Shown: positions 1 through 7,008 of the stretch, piece after piece
How the letters are laid out: every line of letters starts with the position of its first letter
Position numbering within the stretch: the stretch's first letter is position 1
Assembly: GCA_964354135.1 (NCBI GenBank)
Contig: CAYGZA010000192.1
Span: 1 to 12,825, forward strand
Origin: CAYGZA01 sp964354135
GTDB lineage: Bacteria; Planctomycetota; Planctomycetia; Pirellulales; Thermoguttaceae
Direction of reading: 5' to 3'
Length of the DNA: 12,825 nucleotides
The notes under the pieces: model-generated
What the model saw: only the letters and a program-made list of their open reading frames with translations
Told to the model about the DNA's origin: nothing
The model's database searches: none
Translations under genes and position numbers: made by a program

Positions 1-150
1 CAACAGCTCGCCGTTCTGTAAAATCTATCGCGGCGGACGTGGGTAAAACTAAGGTGTCTCGCCCGTCCACGAAGTCCTGCACGGGCGGCAAGACGAGCGG
101 GACCGGCCAGACGCCGGTTCTACTGGAGGCGCGCAAAGCCGGCCGGGCAA

Positions 151-180
151 CTGACCGCGAGTGACCACCAGTGACCGCCG
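151..180. repeat. Three imperfect 10-bp tandem units with TGACC
   Basis: The units CTGACCGCGA, GTGACCACCA and GTGACCGCCG follow each other directly, placing TGACC at 152, 162 and 172, one helical turn apart. Such phasing could suit a binding site on one face of the DNA upstream of the sialidase-like gene. Three short units can also arise by chance in GC-rich DNA. Confidence 0.3.
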
Positions 181-251
181 GGGGGACCGTATGCGATTGC
201 TGCCAAAGCTGCCAGGTCGAGCGCCCGAGACACGCGGGCGTCTGCCCCGGG

Positions 252-292
252 TGGCATGCTCTCACAACGCGAAGCGTTGGGTGAGCATGTCA
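252..292. repeat. Long imperfect hairpin in the leader of the sialidase-like gene
   Basis: The arms 255-270 (CATGCTCTCACAACGC) and 274-289 (GCGTTGGGTGAGCATG) pair at 14 of 16 positions around a GAA loop. Pairing continues outward to about 252/292 with one G-T wobble. Long stems with tiny loops like this look like dispersed palindromic elements of planctomycete and other GC-rich genomes. I infer that class from its look and cannot see another copy in the window. It lies 34 bp before the preferred ATG at 326 and supports reading the upstream codons as untranslated leader. Confidence 0.6.
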
Positions 293-325
293 GCACGTGC
301 CGACCCTGCCTGCGGCGGCGACGGC

Positions 326-1438
326 ATGCCAGCCTTGCCGCCGGCACAGATTCTTGTGCGGTTCGCCCTGGCGTTGGCGGTCCTCGTCTGCGTTGCTTGC
401 CAGGCCGTTCGCGCCGCGCCCGCCGCGGAGCCGCCGCGGGCCTTGAAGAAGGCCGAGCGGATCATCGCTGTGCGGGGCGGCGGCTACTTTCCCGTGATGA
501 TCAAGCTCCGCGACGGGTCGCTGGGCGCCGTGATCCGCGGCGGGGCGGGGCACGTCGGCCGCGGGGGGCGGCTCGATTTCATCCGCTCCACCGACGGCGG
601 ACGCACCTGGACCGCCCCGATCGTCGCCGCCGACAGCCCGTGGGACGACCGCAATCCAGCCTTGGGGCAAATGCCCGATGGCACCCTCGTGCTCGCCTAC
701 GCCGAGGCCCGCAGCTACCGGCCGGACGGGACCTTCGACCTGAAGGCCGGGCCGTATCTCCCCCACCTGGTCAGTTCCGCCGACGGCGGCAAGACCTGGT
801 CGGCCAAGCGCCCGCTGGAGAGCCCGATCCCCAACGCCTCGCCCTTCGGCAAGATCGCGGTCTTGAAGGACGGGACGGCCCTCTTGTCGATCTACGAGAT
901 GCCCAGCAATCGCGTGGGCATCCTCCGCTCCCGCGACAGCGGTAAGACGTGGGGCGACTGGAGCCTCCTGCCCGGCCACGACGAGACCCAGGTGGTCGAG
1001 CTTCCCGACGGCCGGCTCCTGGCCTTCACGCGGATCGAGGAGCCGGGTCCGTTCGGGCTGCTGTTGAGCGAATCGGCCGACAAGGGCCGCACCTGGACCA
1101 ACAGCCGCAGGCTGCTCAAGGCCAATCGGTGGCCCTACGACGCCACCGTGCTGAAGAGCGGAAACCTGCTCCTGAGCTTCGGCTCCCGCGTCGGCCATTT
1201 CGGGGCCGGCGTGCTCCTCAGTGCCGACAGCGGCAAGACTTGGGATGAGAGCCGCTCGGTGCTCGTCGGCTGGGATTCGCTCAACACGGATACCGGCTAC
1301 CCGAGCACCGTGCAGCTCGACGACGGCACGATCGTCACGATGTACTATGCAGCAGGCACCTCCGCCTGCCCGGATACGCAAGCGATTGTCGTGCGGTACT
1401 CGGAGGAGCAGCTTCGGGATGCCATGCGACGAGACTGA
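326..1438 (+). CDS. Secreted sialidase-like BNR/Asp-box repeat protein
   Basis: A 370-residue protein predicted to fold as a sialidase-type beta-propeller and to act outside the cytoplasm. Residues 1-30 form a signal peptide: an Arg at 12, a hydrophobic stretch 13-28, and a likely cleavage after VRA (30) or APA (33). Five Asp boxes (S-x-D-x-G-x-T-W) are visible at 88-95, 151-158, 202-209, 250-257 and 299-306. Between them are typical segments such as DDRNPALGQMPDGTLVLAY (107-125) and TGYPSTVQLDDGT (323-335). The length suits a single catalytic domain of the GH33-like group. True sialic acid cleavage is not established, since many bacterial BNR proteins act on other glycans. The start at 326 is chosen for the signal peptide; alternatives in frame are GTG 161, ATG 191 and ATG 287. 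No strong ribosome binding site precedes 326. It is the first of four codirectional genes for exported enzymes. Confidence 0.85.
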   Translation: MPALPPAQILVRFALALAVLVCVACQAVRAAPAAEPPRALKKAERIIAVRGGGYFPVMIKLRDGSLGAVIRGGAGHVGRGGRLDFIRSTDGGRTWTAPIVAADSPWDDRNPALGQMPDGTLVLAYAEARSYRPDGTFDLKAGPYLPHLVSSADGGKTWSAKRPLESPIPNASPFGKIAVLKDGTALLSIYEMPSNRVGILRSRDSGKTWGDWSLLPGHDETQVVELPDGRLLAFTRIEEPGPFGLLLSESADKGRTWTNSRRLLKANRWPYDATVLKSGNLLLSFGSRVGHFGAGVLLSADSGKTWDESRSVLVGWDSLNTDTGYPSTVQLDDGTIVTMYYAAGTSACPDTQAIVVRYSEEQLRDAMRRD

Positions 1439-1466
1439 CGGGCTAAGCGGCGGTCCAACAAGTGCT

Positions 1467-1491
1467 CCCCTCTCCCGTTCCGGGAGAGGGG
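1467..1491. repeat. Perfect 11-bp hairpin, dispersed-repeat type, between genes
   Basis: CCCCTCTCCCG (1467-1477) and CGGGAGAGGGG (1481-1491) pair perfectly around a TTC loop, followed by a G-rich tail to about 1506. Hairpins of this wording, with a trailing GGGGGTGAGGG-type tail, recur in intergenic regions of many GC-rich bacteria. It could also slow or end transcription after the sialidase-like gene, but no T-run follows, so an intrinsic terminator role is doubtful. Confidence 0.6.
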
Positions 1492-1550
1492 CGGGGGGTG
1501 AGGGGGCGACGCAATCAAAGCGCGAATTCATGTCCTTCGTCTCAGAACAC

Positions 1551-1555
1551 AGGAG
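1551..1555 (+). promoter_or_regulatory. Ribosome binding site deciding the esterase start
   Basis: AGGAG lies 8 nt before the ATG at 1564. It favours that start over the ATG/CTG codons further upstream in the same frame, which run back through the 1467-1491 hairpin. The protein from 1564 begins directly with a signal peptide. Confidence 0.75.
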
Positions 1556-1563
1556 CAACCACC

Positions 1564-2535
1564 ATGCGGCTGGCATCGCGGTTTTCTTGGATCATCTGGC
1601 TGTGCATCGCCTCGCCCGGGGGCGCTGCCGAGAATCCGCAGGTCGTGGAGCTTTGGCCGGGCGCCGTCCCGGATGAGACCGGCAACCTCGGCGCGGAAAG
1701 GTCCCTCATGTCGCCGAGGCTGGACCGTAAGCAGGTCGAGGTCACGGAGCCGACCAGGATGGTGACCAACGTCACGAAACCGACCATCACCATCTATCGG
1801 CCGGCCAAGGATAAGGACACCGGGACCGCGGTGCTCGTTTGTCCCGGGGGCGGCTATTGGAACCTCTACTGGCAGCTCGAAGGCGAGGAGGTCGCCCGCT
1901 GGCTGAATTCGCTCGGCGCCACCGGCATCATCCTCAAGTACCGCGTGCCGCGCCGGCCCGATGACGTCAAAGGCGAGCCGGCCCGGCGCCCGTTGCAGGA
2001 TGCCCAGCGGGCCGTCAGCCTCGTCCGCAGCAGGGCCGCCCAGTGGGGAATCGACCCGAAGCGAATCGGCATGGTCGGTTTCTCGGCGGGCGGCCACCTG
2101 GCCATCGCGACGGCCACCAGCTTCGAGAAGCGAACCTACCAGCCCATCGACGACATCGACAAGATTAGCTGCCGGCCGGACTTCGCCATTCTCGCCTATT
2201 CGGGCTACCTGAAGGCCAAAGACAAGGATGAGCTGGCCCCCGGCCTCCGCATCCCGGCCGGGACACCGCCGGTCTTTCTCGTGCACGGCGGGGACGACAT
2301 CATCAGCGACCCCGCTCACAGCGTGGTCACGTACCTGGCCTTGAAGCGGGCCGGCGTCCCGGCGGAGCTGCACGTTTATGCCACGGCCGCCCACGACTTC
2401 GGCGTCCGCCCAAGCGACCATCCCTGCTCCACCTGGACGCAGTCTTGTGCCGCCTGGCTGCGGCATCAGGGATTCCTCACGCCGTCCAGCTTCCTCGCTC
2501 CACACCTCTCGCCGGAAGTCGCTTCTTTAAACTAA
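1564..2535 (+). CDS. Secreted alpha/beta-hydrolase, probable carbohydrate esterase
   Basis: A 323-residue exported hydrolase. Residues 1-21 form a signal peptide (MRLASRFSWIIWLCIASPGG, then AAEN). The alpha/beta-hydrolase core follows: the oxyanion segment CPGGGYW (93-99), the nucleophile elbow GFSAGG with Ser174, the acid loop HGGDD with Asp244 or Asp245, and the catalytic His277 in AAHDFGVR. The overall layout matches the BD-FAE/acetylxylan-esterase-like esterases often annotated as alpha/beta hydrolase or lipase in planctomycetes. By family these remove acetyl or similar acyl groups from polysaccharides or glycosides; the substrate here is inferred from the neighbours only. The gene sits 125 bp after the sialidase-like gene and 139 bp before the sulfatase, and has its own ribosome binding site. 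The triad appears intact. Confidence 0.88.
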   Translation: MRLASRFSWIIWLCIASPGGAAENPQVVELWPGAVPDETGNLGAERSLMSPRLDRKQVEVTEPTRMVTNVTKPTITIYRPAKDKDTGTAVLVCPGGGYWNLYWQLEGEEVARWLNSLGATGIILKYRVPRRPDDVKGEPARRPLQDAQRAVSLVRSRAAQWGIDPKRIGMVGFSAGGHLAIATATSFEKRTYQPIDDIDKISCRPDFAILAYSGYLKAKDKDELAPGLRIPAGTPPVFLVHGGDDIISDPAHSVVTYLALKRAGVPAELHVYATAAHDFGVRPSDHPCSTWTQSCAAWLRHQGFLTPSSFLAPHLSPEVASLN

Positions 2536-2598
2536 CGGCGATTGACAGTGCCATTCACTCCCGACCCCCTCCTGCTGCCGTCGCGGTGGAGGCGGCCG

Positions 2599-2607
2599 TG
2601 GTACAAT
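2599..2607 (+). promoter_or_regulatory. Possible extended -10 element upstream of the sulfatase
   Basis: TGGTACAAT fits the extended -10 pattern TG-N-TANAAT and stands out as AT-rich in a GC-rich stretch, 67 bp before the sulfatase ATG. No good -35 hexamer lies 16-18 bp upstream; a perfect TTGACA at 2542-2547 is too far away to pair with it. If real, it would give the sulfatase and the downstream lyase-like gene their own promoter within the cluster. Confidence 0.35.
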
Positions 2608-2674
2608 ATCGGACGAGTCATTCAACCTGCACGCGGCTCGCCGGGCAGGCACTCCCCTGGAGGAGATCGCTTCC

Positions 2675-4369
2675 ATGAGAGACTCCCTTCAACACTTGCG
2701 GCCGCGACTGCCGGTTTCGGCACTGGTGCTGTGCGGCATGTTTCTCCCTGCCGGACCGGCCGCAAAGACGTCTCTTGCAGCAGATATTTCCAAGCGGCCG
2801 AATATCCTGGTGATCCTCGCCGACGACATGGGATTCTCGGACGCCGGCTGCTACGGCGGCGAGATCCAAACGCCGAACCTCGATAAGCTCGCCGGCGGCG
2901 GCCTGCGGTTCACGCAGTTCTACAATACGGCCCGGTGCTGGCCCTCGCGGGCGTGCATTCTGACCGGCTACTACGCCCAGCAGGTGCGGCGCGACGCGCT
3001 GGCGGGCTCCGGCGGCGGTGCGAGCGGACGGCGGCCCGCCTGGGCCCGGCTGCTGCCGGAGTTGCTCTCTCCGCTGGGCTACCGCTCGTATCATTCCGGC
3101 AAGTGGCACGTGGACGGCAAAGTGCTGGCGGGGGGCTTCGACCGCTCCTATTCCTTCGACGATCACGACCGCTACTTCAACCCCAAACAGCACGCCCTGG
3201 ACGATCAGCCGCTCCCGGCCGTCAAGCCCGACAGCGGTTACTACGCCACCACCGCCATCGCCCAACATGCGATGGACATGCTGGCCGAACACCAGGCGAA
3301 ACACCGGGACCGGCCGTTCTTCCTCTATCTCTGTTTCACTTCCCCGCACTTCCCCCTGCACGCGCTTCCGCAGGACGTCGCCCTCTATCGGGACCGTTAC
3401 CGGGCGGGCTGGGACGTCATCCGCCGCCAGCGCTACGCGCGGATGCGGAAGATGGGCCTGATCGACTGCGCGCTTTCGAAGCTCGACCCCGAGTTCGTGC
3501 CGAGCTGGAATCTCTCGGAGGAGGAGCTGCGCAGGCAAATCGGCCCGGGCGAGGCGGGCCGCGCCGTCCCATGGAACGACTTGACCGCCGAGCAGAAAGA
3601 GTTCCAGGCCGTCAAGATGGCGCTCCATGCGGCCATGATCCACCGCATGGACATCGAGATCGGACGCGCTCTGGATCGGGTCAAAGCGATGGGCGTCTTC
3701 GAGAACACCTTGATCTTCTTCGCGTCCGACAACGGCGCAAGCGCCGAACAGATCGTCCGCGGCGACCTGCACGACCGCACGGCCGCGCCCGGCTCGGCCA
3801 AGACGTTCCTCTCGATCGGCCCGGGCTGGTCCAGCGCGGCGAACACTCCTTTCCGGCTGCACAAGTCCTGGGTACACGAGGGAGGCATCGCCACGCCGCT
3901 AATCGTTCATTGGCCCGAGGGGATCGCCGCACGCGGCCAACTGCGCCGCGATCCGGGGCACCTGATCGACCTCGCACCCACCATCCTGGAGCTGGCGGGC
4001 GGGCGATGGCCGGAGACCTTCAGCGGCAAGCTGGTCCCCTCCCCGCCCGGCAAGAGCCTCGTGCCGGCGTTCGCCAAAGACGGCTCGGTAGCGCACGACT
4101 ATCTCTGGTGGTATCACATCGGCAACCGGGCCGTTCGCGTCGGCGACTGGAAACTGGCGGCCGCCGATGGGGCACCTTGGGAACTCTACGACCTGCGATC
4201 GGATCGCTGCGAATCCAACAACCTCGCGAAGGACCATCCCGATAAGGTCAAGGAGCTCCAGCAGGTGTGGACCCGGCGTGCGGAGGAGTTCCGCGCCCTG
4301 GCCGGGCAGGATCTGCCGCCGAAGCGGGGCGGCGCGAAAGCGAAACTCAAGAGAGAATCGGCCGAATGA
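2675..4369 (+). CDS. Secreted Cys-type sulfatase (arylsulfatase family S1)
   Basis: A 564-residue sulfatase that would hydrolyse sulfate esters, most likely on a polysaccharide, outside the cytoplasm. The N-terminus carries a signal peptide (hydrophobic 13-30, cleavage near LAA, 34-36). The core starts at RPNILVILADDMG with metal-binding Asp50/Asp51. The formylglycine signature C-x-P-x-R is present as CWPSR (88-92) followed by ACILTG, so Cys88 must be converted to formylglycine by a maturase not seen here. Further active-site segments are SGKWH (Lys143, His145), SPHFPLH (His225 region), FASDNG (Asp352, Asn353) and HKSW (Lys397). The C-terminal subdomain ends with the usual WYHIGNRAVRVGDWKL and a basic tail. 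The start is set by GGAGGAG at 2659-2665, 9 nt before the ATG. Its stop is 48 bp before the next gene, so the two are probably cotranscribed. Confidence 0.95.
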   Translation: MRDSLQHLRPRLPVSALVLCGMFLPAGPAAKTSLAADISKRPNILVILADDMGFSDAGCYGGEIQTPNLDKLAGGGLRFTQFYNTARCWPSRACILTGYYAQQVRRDALAGSGGGASGRRPAWARLLPELLSPLGYRSYHSGKWHVDGKVLAGGFDRSYSFDDHDRYFNPKQHALDDQPLPAVKPDSGYYATTAIAQHAMDMLAEHQAKHRDRPFFLYLCFTSPHFPLHALPQDVALYRDRYRAGWDVIRRQRYARMRKMGLIDCALSKLDPEFVPSWNLSEEELRRQIGPGEAGRAVPWNDLTAEQKEFQAVKMALHAAMIHRMDIEIGRALDRVKAMGVFENTLIFFASDNGASAEQIVRGDLHDRTAAPGSAKTFLSIGPGWSSAANTPFRLHKSWVHEGGIATPLIVHWPEGIAARGQLRRDPGHLIDLAPTILELAGGRWPETFSGKLVPSPPGKSLVPAFAKDGSVAHDYLWWYHIGNRAVRVGDWKLAAADGAPWELYDLRSDRCESNNLAKDHPDKVKELQQVWTRRAEEFRALAGQDLPPKRGGAKAKLKRESAE

Positions 4370-4417
4370 GTGCAGTGCTGCTCGAATAGCGCACGGCGTG
4401 GCAAGGGAAGCGAGCGT

Positions 4418-6310
4418 ATGCGTCCGTACTTTTGTTTGATCCTGATTCTGTTCTGGCCGGCGTCGGCCCCCTGGCGCACCGCGCACGCGGACGAATTGAT
4501 CCCGCCGGCATCCGCAATCAAGCCGGACCGGCCGCGGCTGCTGGTGCGACCGCGGCCCACCCCGTATGCGATCTCCTTGGGGCAGCTCCGGTCCCTTCAT
4601 CGCGACGCCGAGTTCGACCGGATGTTGGATCATCTCAGGGGCCAGGACCACGCGGCCGCGCAGGCCATGGTCTGGCTCCTGACCCACGACGCCCAAGCCG
4701 CGGACCGGGCAGTGCTGCGAATGCGGGCGTACCGCTATCCCGGCCAGGTCGATACCTTCCACATCTTCTTCCGCCTGACCGAGTTTGGGCTGGCCTACGA
4801 CTGGCTGTACGGCTACCCCGGCTTCACCAGCGAAATCAAGGCCGAGGTCCGGGCCGGCGTGGCTCCGCTTGCCCGGGAGGCCGTCCGGGTCGGCAACGAC
4901 CATGTTTTCCACAACTACGTCTGGATGTCGGCGGGGGGAGCGGCGCTTTGGGCCCTGGCGACGGCGGGGGAGGACGAGGCGGCCGACCGTCTCTTCGAGC
5001 AAGTCCGGCAGCGGTTCAACCGCGGGCTGTTCCCGGCGTGGCAATACCTGGACGGGCTTCCCAGCGAGCCGATGGGATACTGGGCCCTCTATGTGTTCAC
5101 CCCGGGCGTCTGGACGCTCTTGGCGGCCCAAAGCGCGTTTGAAACGGACCTGGTCGCCGCGGTCCGGGCCCGGCAGGGGGCCTGGCTCGATCGCCATTTC
5201 GAGAACCTCGTCCACAGCACGCTCCCCGACATGCGCTACATCCCCTGGGGCGACCTCCAGAGCGGGCCCAACGGCGGCGTGACCCACGAGATGGCCGGCG
5301 TGATCGACGGGGCCGCGTGGGCCTTGCGGTCGGCGCACGGCGTCGAGTTCAGCCGCTGGCTCCAGGGGAAGCGCGGCTTGCAGCGATTCCAGGGTGAAAC
5401 CGCCATCTTCTCCATGCTCTACACGCGGCAGCTCAAGACGAAGCCTGCCCGCCCGCCCCTGAGTTTTCTGGCCGGAAACCGGCAGAGCGGGCACTTCATC
5501 GCCCGGAGCGGATGGGATGAGGGGGCAACCGTCGTCGCCTTCCGCGCCGCCGATCATTTCGGCGATCATCACCATTACGACCAGGGGAGCTTCCTCGTCT
5601 ACCGCAACGGCCTCTTGGCGGTCGATCCGCCGGTCTACCGCGTCATCCGCGGGCCCCAGCAGAAAACGGAGCACCACAACACGCTGCTCATCGGCGGCCG
5701 GCCGCAACGGCCGGTGCGCGGGCAGTGGTTCAAGACGGTCGAGGAGTTCCAGAAGAACCTGCAAGGCGGCAGGAGACTCGAAACCGGAGACATCCTGTTT
5801 TCTCGGGACGCGGGGCCGTGGGCGGCGGTCGCCGGACAGTTTGCCCAGGCCTACGACTGCGACGCGCTGGCAAGCTGCGTCCGTCAGTTGCTTTTCGTCC
5901 GGCCGGACAAGGTGGTGATCGTCGATCGGCTGCTCGCGGCCGCGGGCAGGGAGTTGCCGGAGGTGCAGTGGCTCCTCCAGTTGCCCGGCGCGCCCCGGGA
6001 AGACGGCGGGGACCTCCTGGCGTCCAACGGCAAGAGCTGGCTCCGCTGCCGGGCAGTTCTGCCGGGCGGCGCGAAGCCGGTCGTCGCAGCCACGCCGGTC
6101 AATACCTACCGGGTCTCGTTCGCCTACCCGGGCAAGGCCGAGGTGGTGCTGGCACACGTCCTGGAGGTCGGCGACGGCACGACCGCCGGCCCGCCTGCTC
6201 CGATCGTGGCAAGCCGGGCCGGCGGGGACCTTGAGGTTGCCGTCGAGGGCCAGAGGTTCATTTTCTCGGGCGGGCCGCAGCACGCCGTCGCTCGCAGCGA
6301 GTTGCCCTGA
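4418..6310 (+). CDS. Secreted heparinase II/III-like protein (putative polysaccharide lyase)
   Basis: A 630-residue exported protein. Residues 1-24 form a signal peptide (MRPYFCLILILFWPASA..., cleavage after AHA). Residues about 40-335 form the alpha-helical N-terminal domain usual for this group, with HNYVWM (165-170) as a likely active-site segment. From about 350 the C-terminal beta-rich heparinase II/III domain follows, with the hallmark DHFGDHHHYDQGSF (379-392) and EHHN (418-421). Members cleave uronic-acid-containing glycans by beta-elimination (heparin/heparan, alginate, chondroitin and similar, depending on the PL family). The PL family and substrate cannot be assigned by eye. An in-frame GTG at 4370 directly after the sulfatase stop would add 16 residues in front of the signal peptide; the ATG at 4418, with AGGGAAG about 8 nt upstream, is preferred. 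It is the last gene of the + strand cluster. Confidence 0.88.
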   Translation: MRPYFCLILILFWPASAPWRTAHADELIPPASAIKPDRPRLLVRPRPTPYAISLGQLRSLHRDAEFDRMLDHLRGQDHAAAQAMVWLLTHDAQAADRAVLRMRAYRYPGQVDTFHIFFRLTEFGLAYDWLYGYPGFTSEIKAEVRAGVAPLAREAVRVGNDHVFHNYVWMSAGGAALWALATAGEDEAADRLFEQVRQRFNRGLFPAWQYLDGLPSEPMGYWALYVFTPGVWTLLAAQSAFETDLVAAVRARQGAWLDRHFENLVHSTLPDMRYIPWGDLQSGPNGGVTHEMAGVIDGAAWALRSAHGVEFSRWLQGKRGLQRFQGETAIFSMLYTRQLKTKPARPPLSFLAGNRQSGHFIARSGWDEGATVVAFRAADHFGDHHHYDQGSFLVYRNGLLAVDPPVYRVIRGPQQKTEHHNTLLIGGRPQRPVRGQWFKTVEEFQKNLQGGRRLETGDILFSRDAGPWAAVAGQFAQAYDCDALASCVRQLLFVRPDKVVIVDRLLAAAGRELPEVQWLLQLPGAPREDGGDLLASNGKSWLRCRAVLPGGAKPVVAATPVNTYRVSFAYPGKAEVVLAHVLEVGDGTTAGPPAPIVASRAGGDLEVAVEGQRFIFSGGPQHAVARSELP

Positions 6311-6316
6311 TGCCAT

Positions 6317-6355
6317 GATCGGCGAAAGACGCCGATCGGCGCCCTTGAGGGTTTT
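6317..6355. terminator. Hairpin between convergent genes, probable bidirectional terminator
   Basis: GATCGGCG (6317-6324) pairs perfectly with CGCCGATC (6330-6337) around AAAGA. A second small hairpin, CCC-TTGA-GGG (6342-6351), follows with TTTT at 6352-6355. The structure sits in the 51-bp gap between the stop of the lyase-like gene (+) and the stop of the pRiA4b-like gene (-), the usual place for a shared terminator. The T-run is short and is only on the + side. Confidence 0.55.
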
Positions 6356-6361
6356 GCCCGC

Positions 6362-6829
6362 CTACGACTCGTCTTCCGGGTCAGGATACTGCGGGGGAGA
6401 CTTGCCTCGCCTTTCGAGAACGCGCGGATAGCGCCCCTTCTCCGCCGGCGCATCGATCTCCTCGACGGTAATCTCGTGCCACCACTCGTCGCCGAAATCG
6501 AAAAGGTAGAGGAAAGTCTGCCGCGGCCGCAGTCTCAGCGTATTGAGCGTCGTCTTGGCGGCATTGCGCGCGGTCTCGTCCCGGAAAGGGCCGGGTTCCT
6601 CACACGTATAAGGGTGGGAATACTCGACCGCGTCGCGCAACCGGGCCCGACCCTTCGTGCCCGACCTCGGGAAGTAGAAGGAGTAGAGGTGCTCGTCGTC
6701 GCGGTCGAAGGCCCCATAGATCGCCCAGTGCAGGTCGTCCAGGGTCTGGCTCCCTTTCACGGCAATCCGCCGCCAAGTGCTCTTCCGCCCCTGAAGGGCC
6801 ACTTTGAAGATGAAGATCGGCTGCATCAT
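6362..6829 (-). CDS. Plasmid pRiA4b ORF-3-like family protein
   Basis: A 155-residue protein of the pRiA4b ORF-3-like family (PF07929), whose biochemical function is unknown. Family marks visible: FKVALQGRKSTWRRIAV (8-24), TLDDLHWAIYGAFDRDDEHLYSF (29-51), then YLFDFGDEWWHEITVEEI (108-125) and YPRVLERRGKSPPQYPD (134-150). The family often ends in a Cys-containing, possibly metal-binding segment; here that part reads RVLERRGKSPPQYPD with no cysteine, so this belongs to a Cys-free variant. The start is one of two adjacent ATGs (6829 or 6826); AGGA lies 2 or 5 nt before them. A TTG at 6898 would add 23 residues unlike the family. It is 179 bp downstream of gene C on the same strand and convergent with the lyase-like gene. 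Confidence 0.85.
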   Translation of the reverse strand: MMQPIFIFKVALQGRKSTWRRIAVKGSQTLDDLHWAIYGAFDRDDEHLYSFYFPRSGTKGRARLRDAVEYSHPYTCEEPGPFRDETARNAAKTTLNTLRLRPRQTFLYLFDFGDEWWHEITVEEIDAPAEKGRYPRVLERRGKSPPQYPDPEDES

Positions 6830-7008
6830 GTTCCTGTTCAATCTCCGACACGGCTCTTCGCTTGCGGGCGGCCGAACCGGGCGTCGCCATGCTCCCAAGT
6901 CTACCGCGAGAGGACTGTGGCTGGCAACTCAAACCGCCGGGCGGCGTGTTGGTCAACAGGATCCGGGTTTTGCCGCATGGGGGTCTCCGTTTCGTTGACT
7001 GCGCTGTA

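Larger units (their letters stand above)
1..325. other. Gene-free leader upstream of the sialidase-like gene
   Basis: I see no convincing gene here. The reading frame of the next gene stays open back to a GTG at 161, but the residues encoded before 326 look non-coding: they are Arg-rich, they precede a clear signal peptide, and they run through a long hairpin. Small inverted repeats lie at 61-66/81-86 (GCCCGT/ACGGGC) and 102-107/113-118 (ACCGGC/GCCGGT). They could be the 3' tail or terminator of a gene outside the window, but neither is followed by a T-run. Three imperfect 10-bp tandem units occupy 151-180. No consensus promoter is evident. Confidence 0.5.

Noticed and set aside
290..1576. 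Long open frame on the - strand opposite the sialidase-like gene
   Set aside because: It mirrors the + strand gene, which has a signal peptide and five Asp boxes. The - frame has no motif and is a product of high GC codon bias.
2542..2547. Perfect TTGACA as a -35 element
   Set aside because: No -10-like hexamer lies 16-18 bp downstream, where the sequence is C-rich; the TACAAT at 2602 is too far away.
3899..6316. 805-codon open frame on the - strand opposite the sulfatase and lyase-like genes
   Set aside because: It spans two unrelated + strand genes with clear family motifs, and its own translation is Pro/Arg/Gly-rich without a recognisable domain.
6838..7008. Coding N-terminal extension or small gene between gene C and the pRiA4b-like gene
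   Set aside because: The only in-frame extension begins at a TTG and adds residues unlike the family; other frames are out of register with the gene and have no motif.
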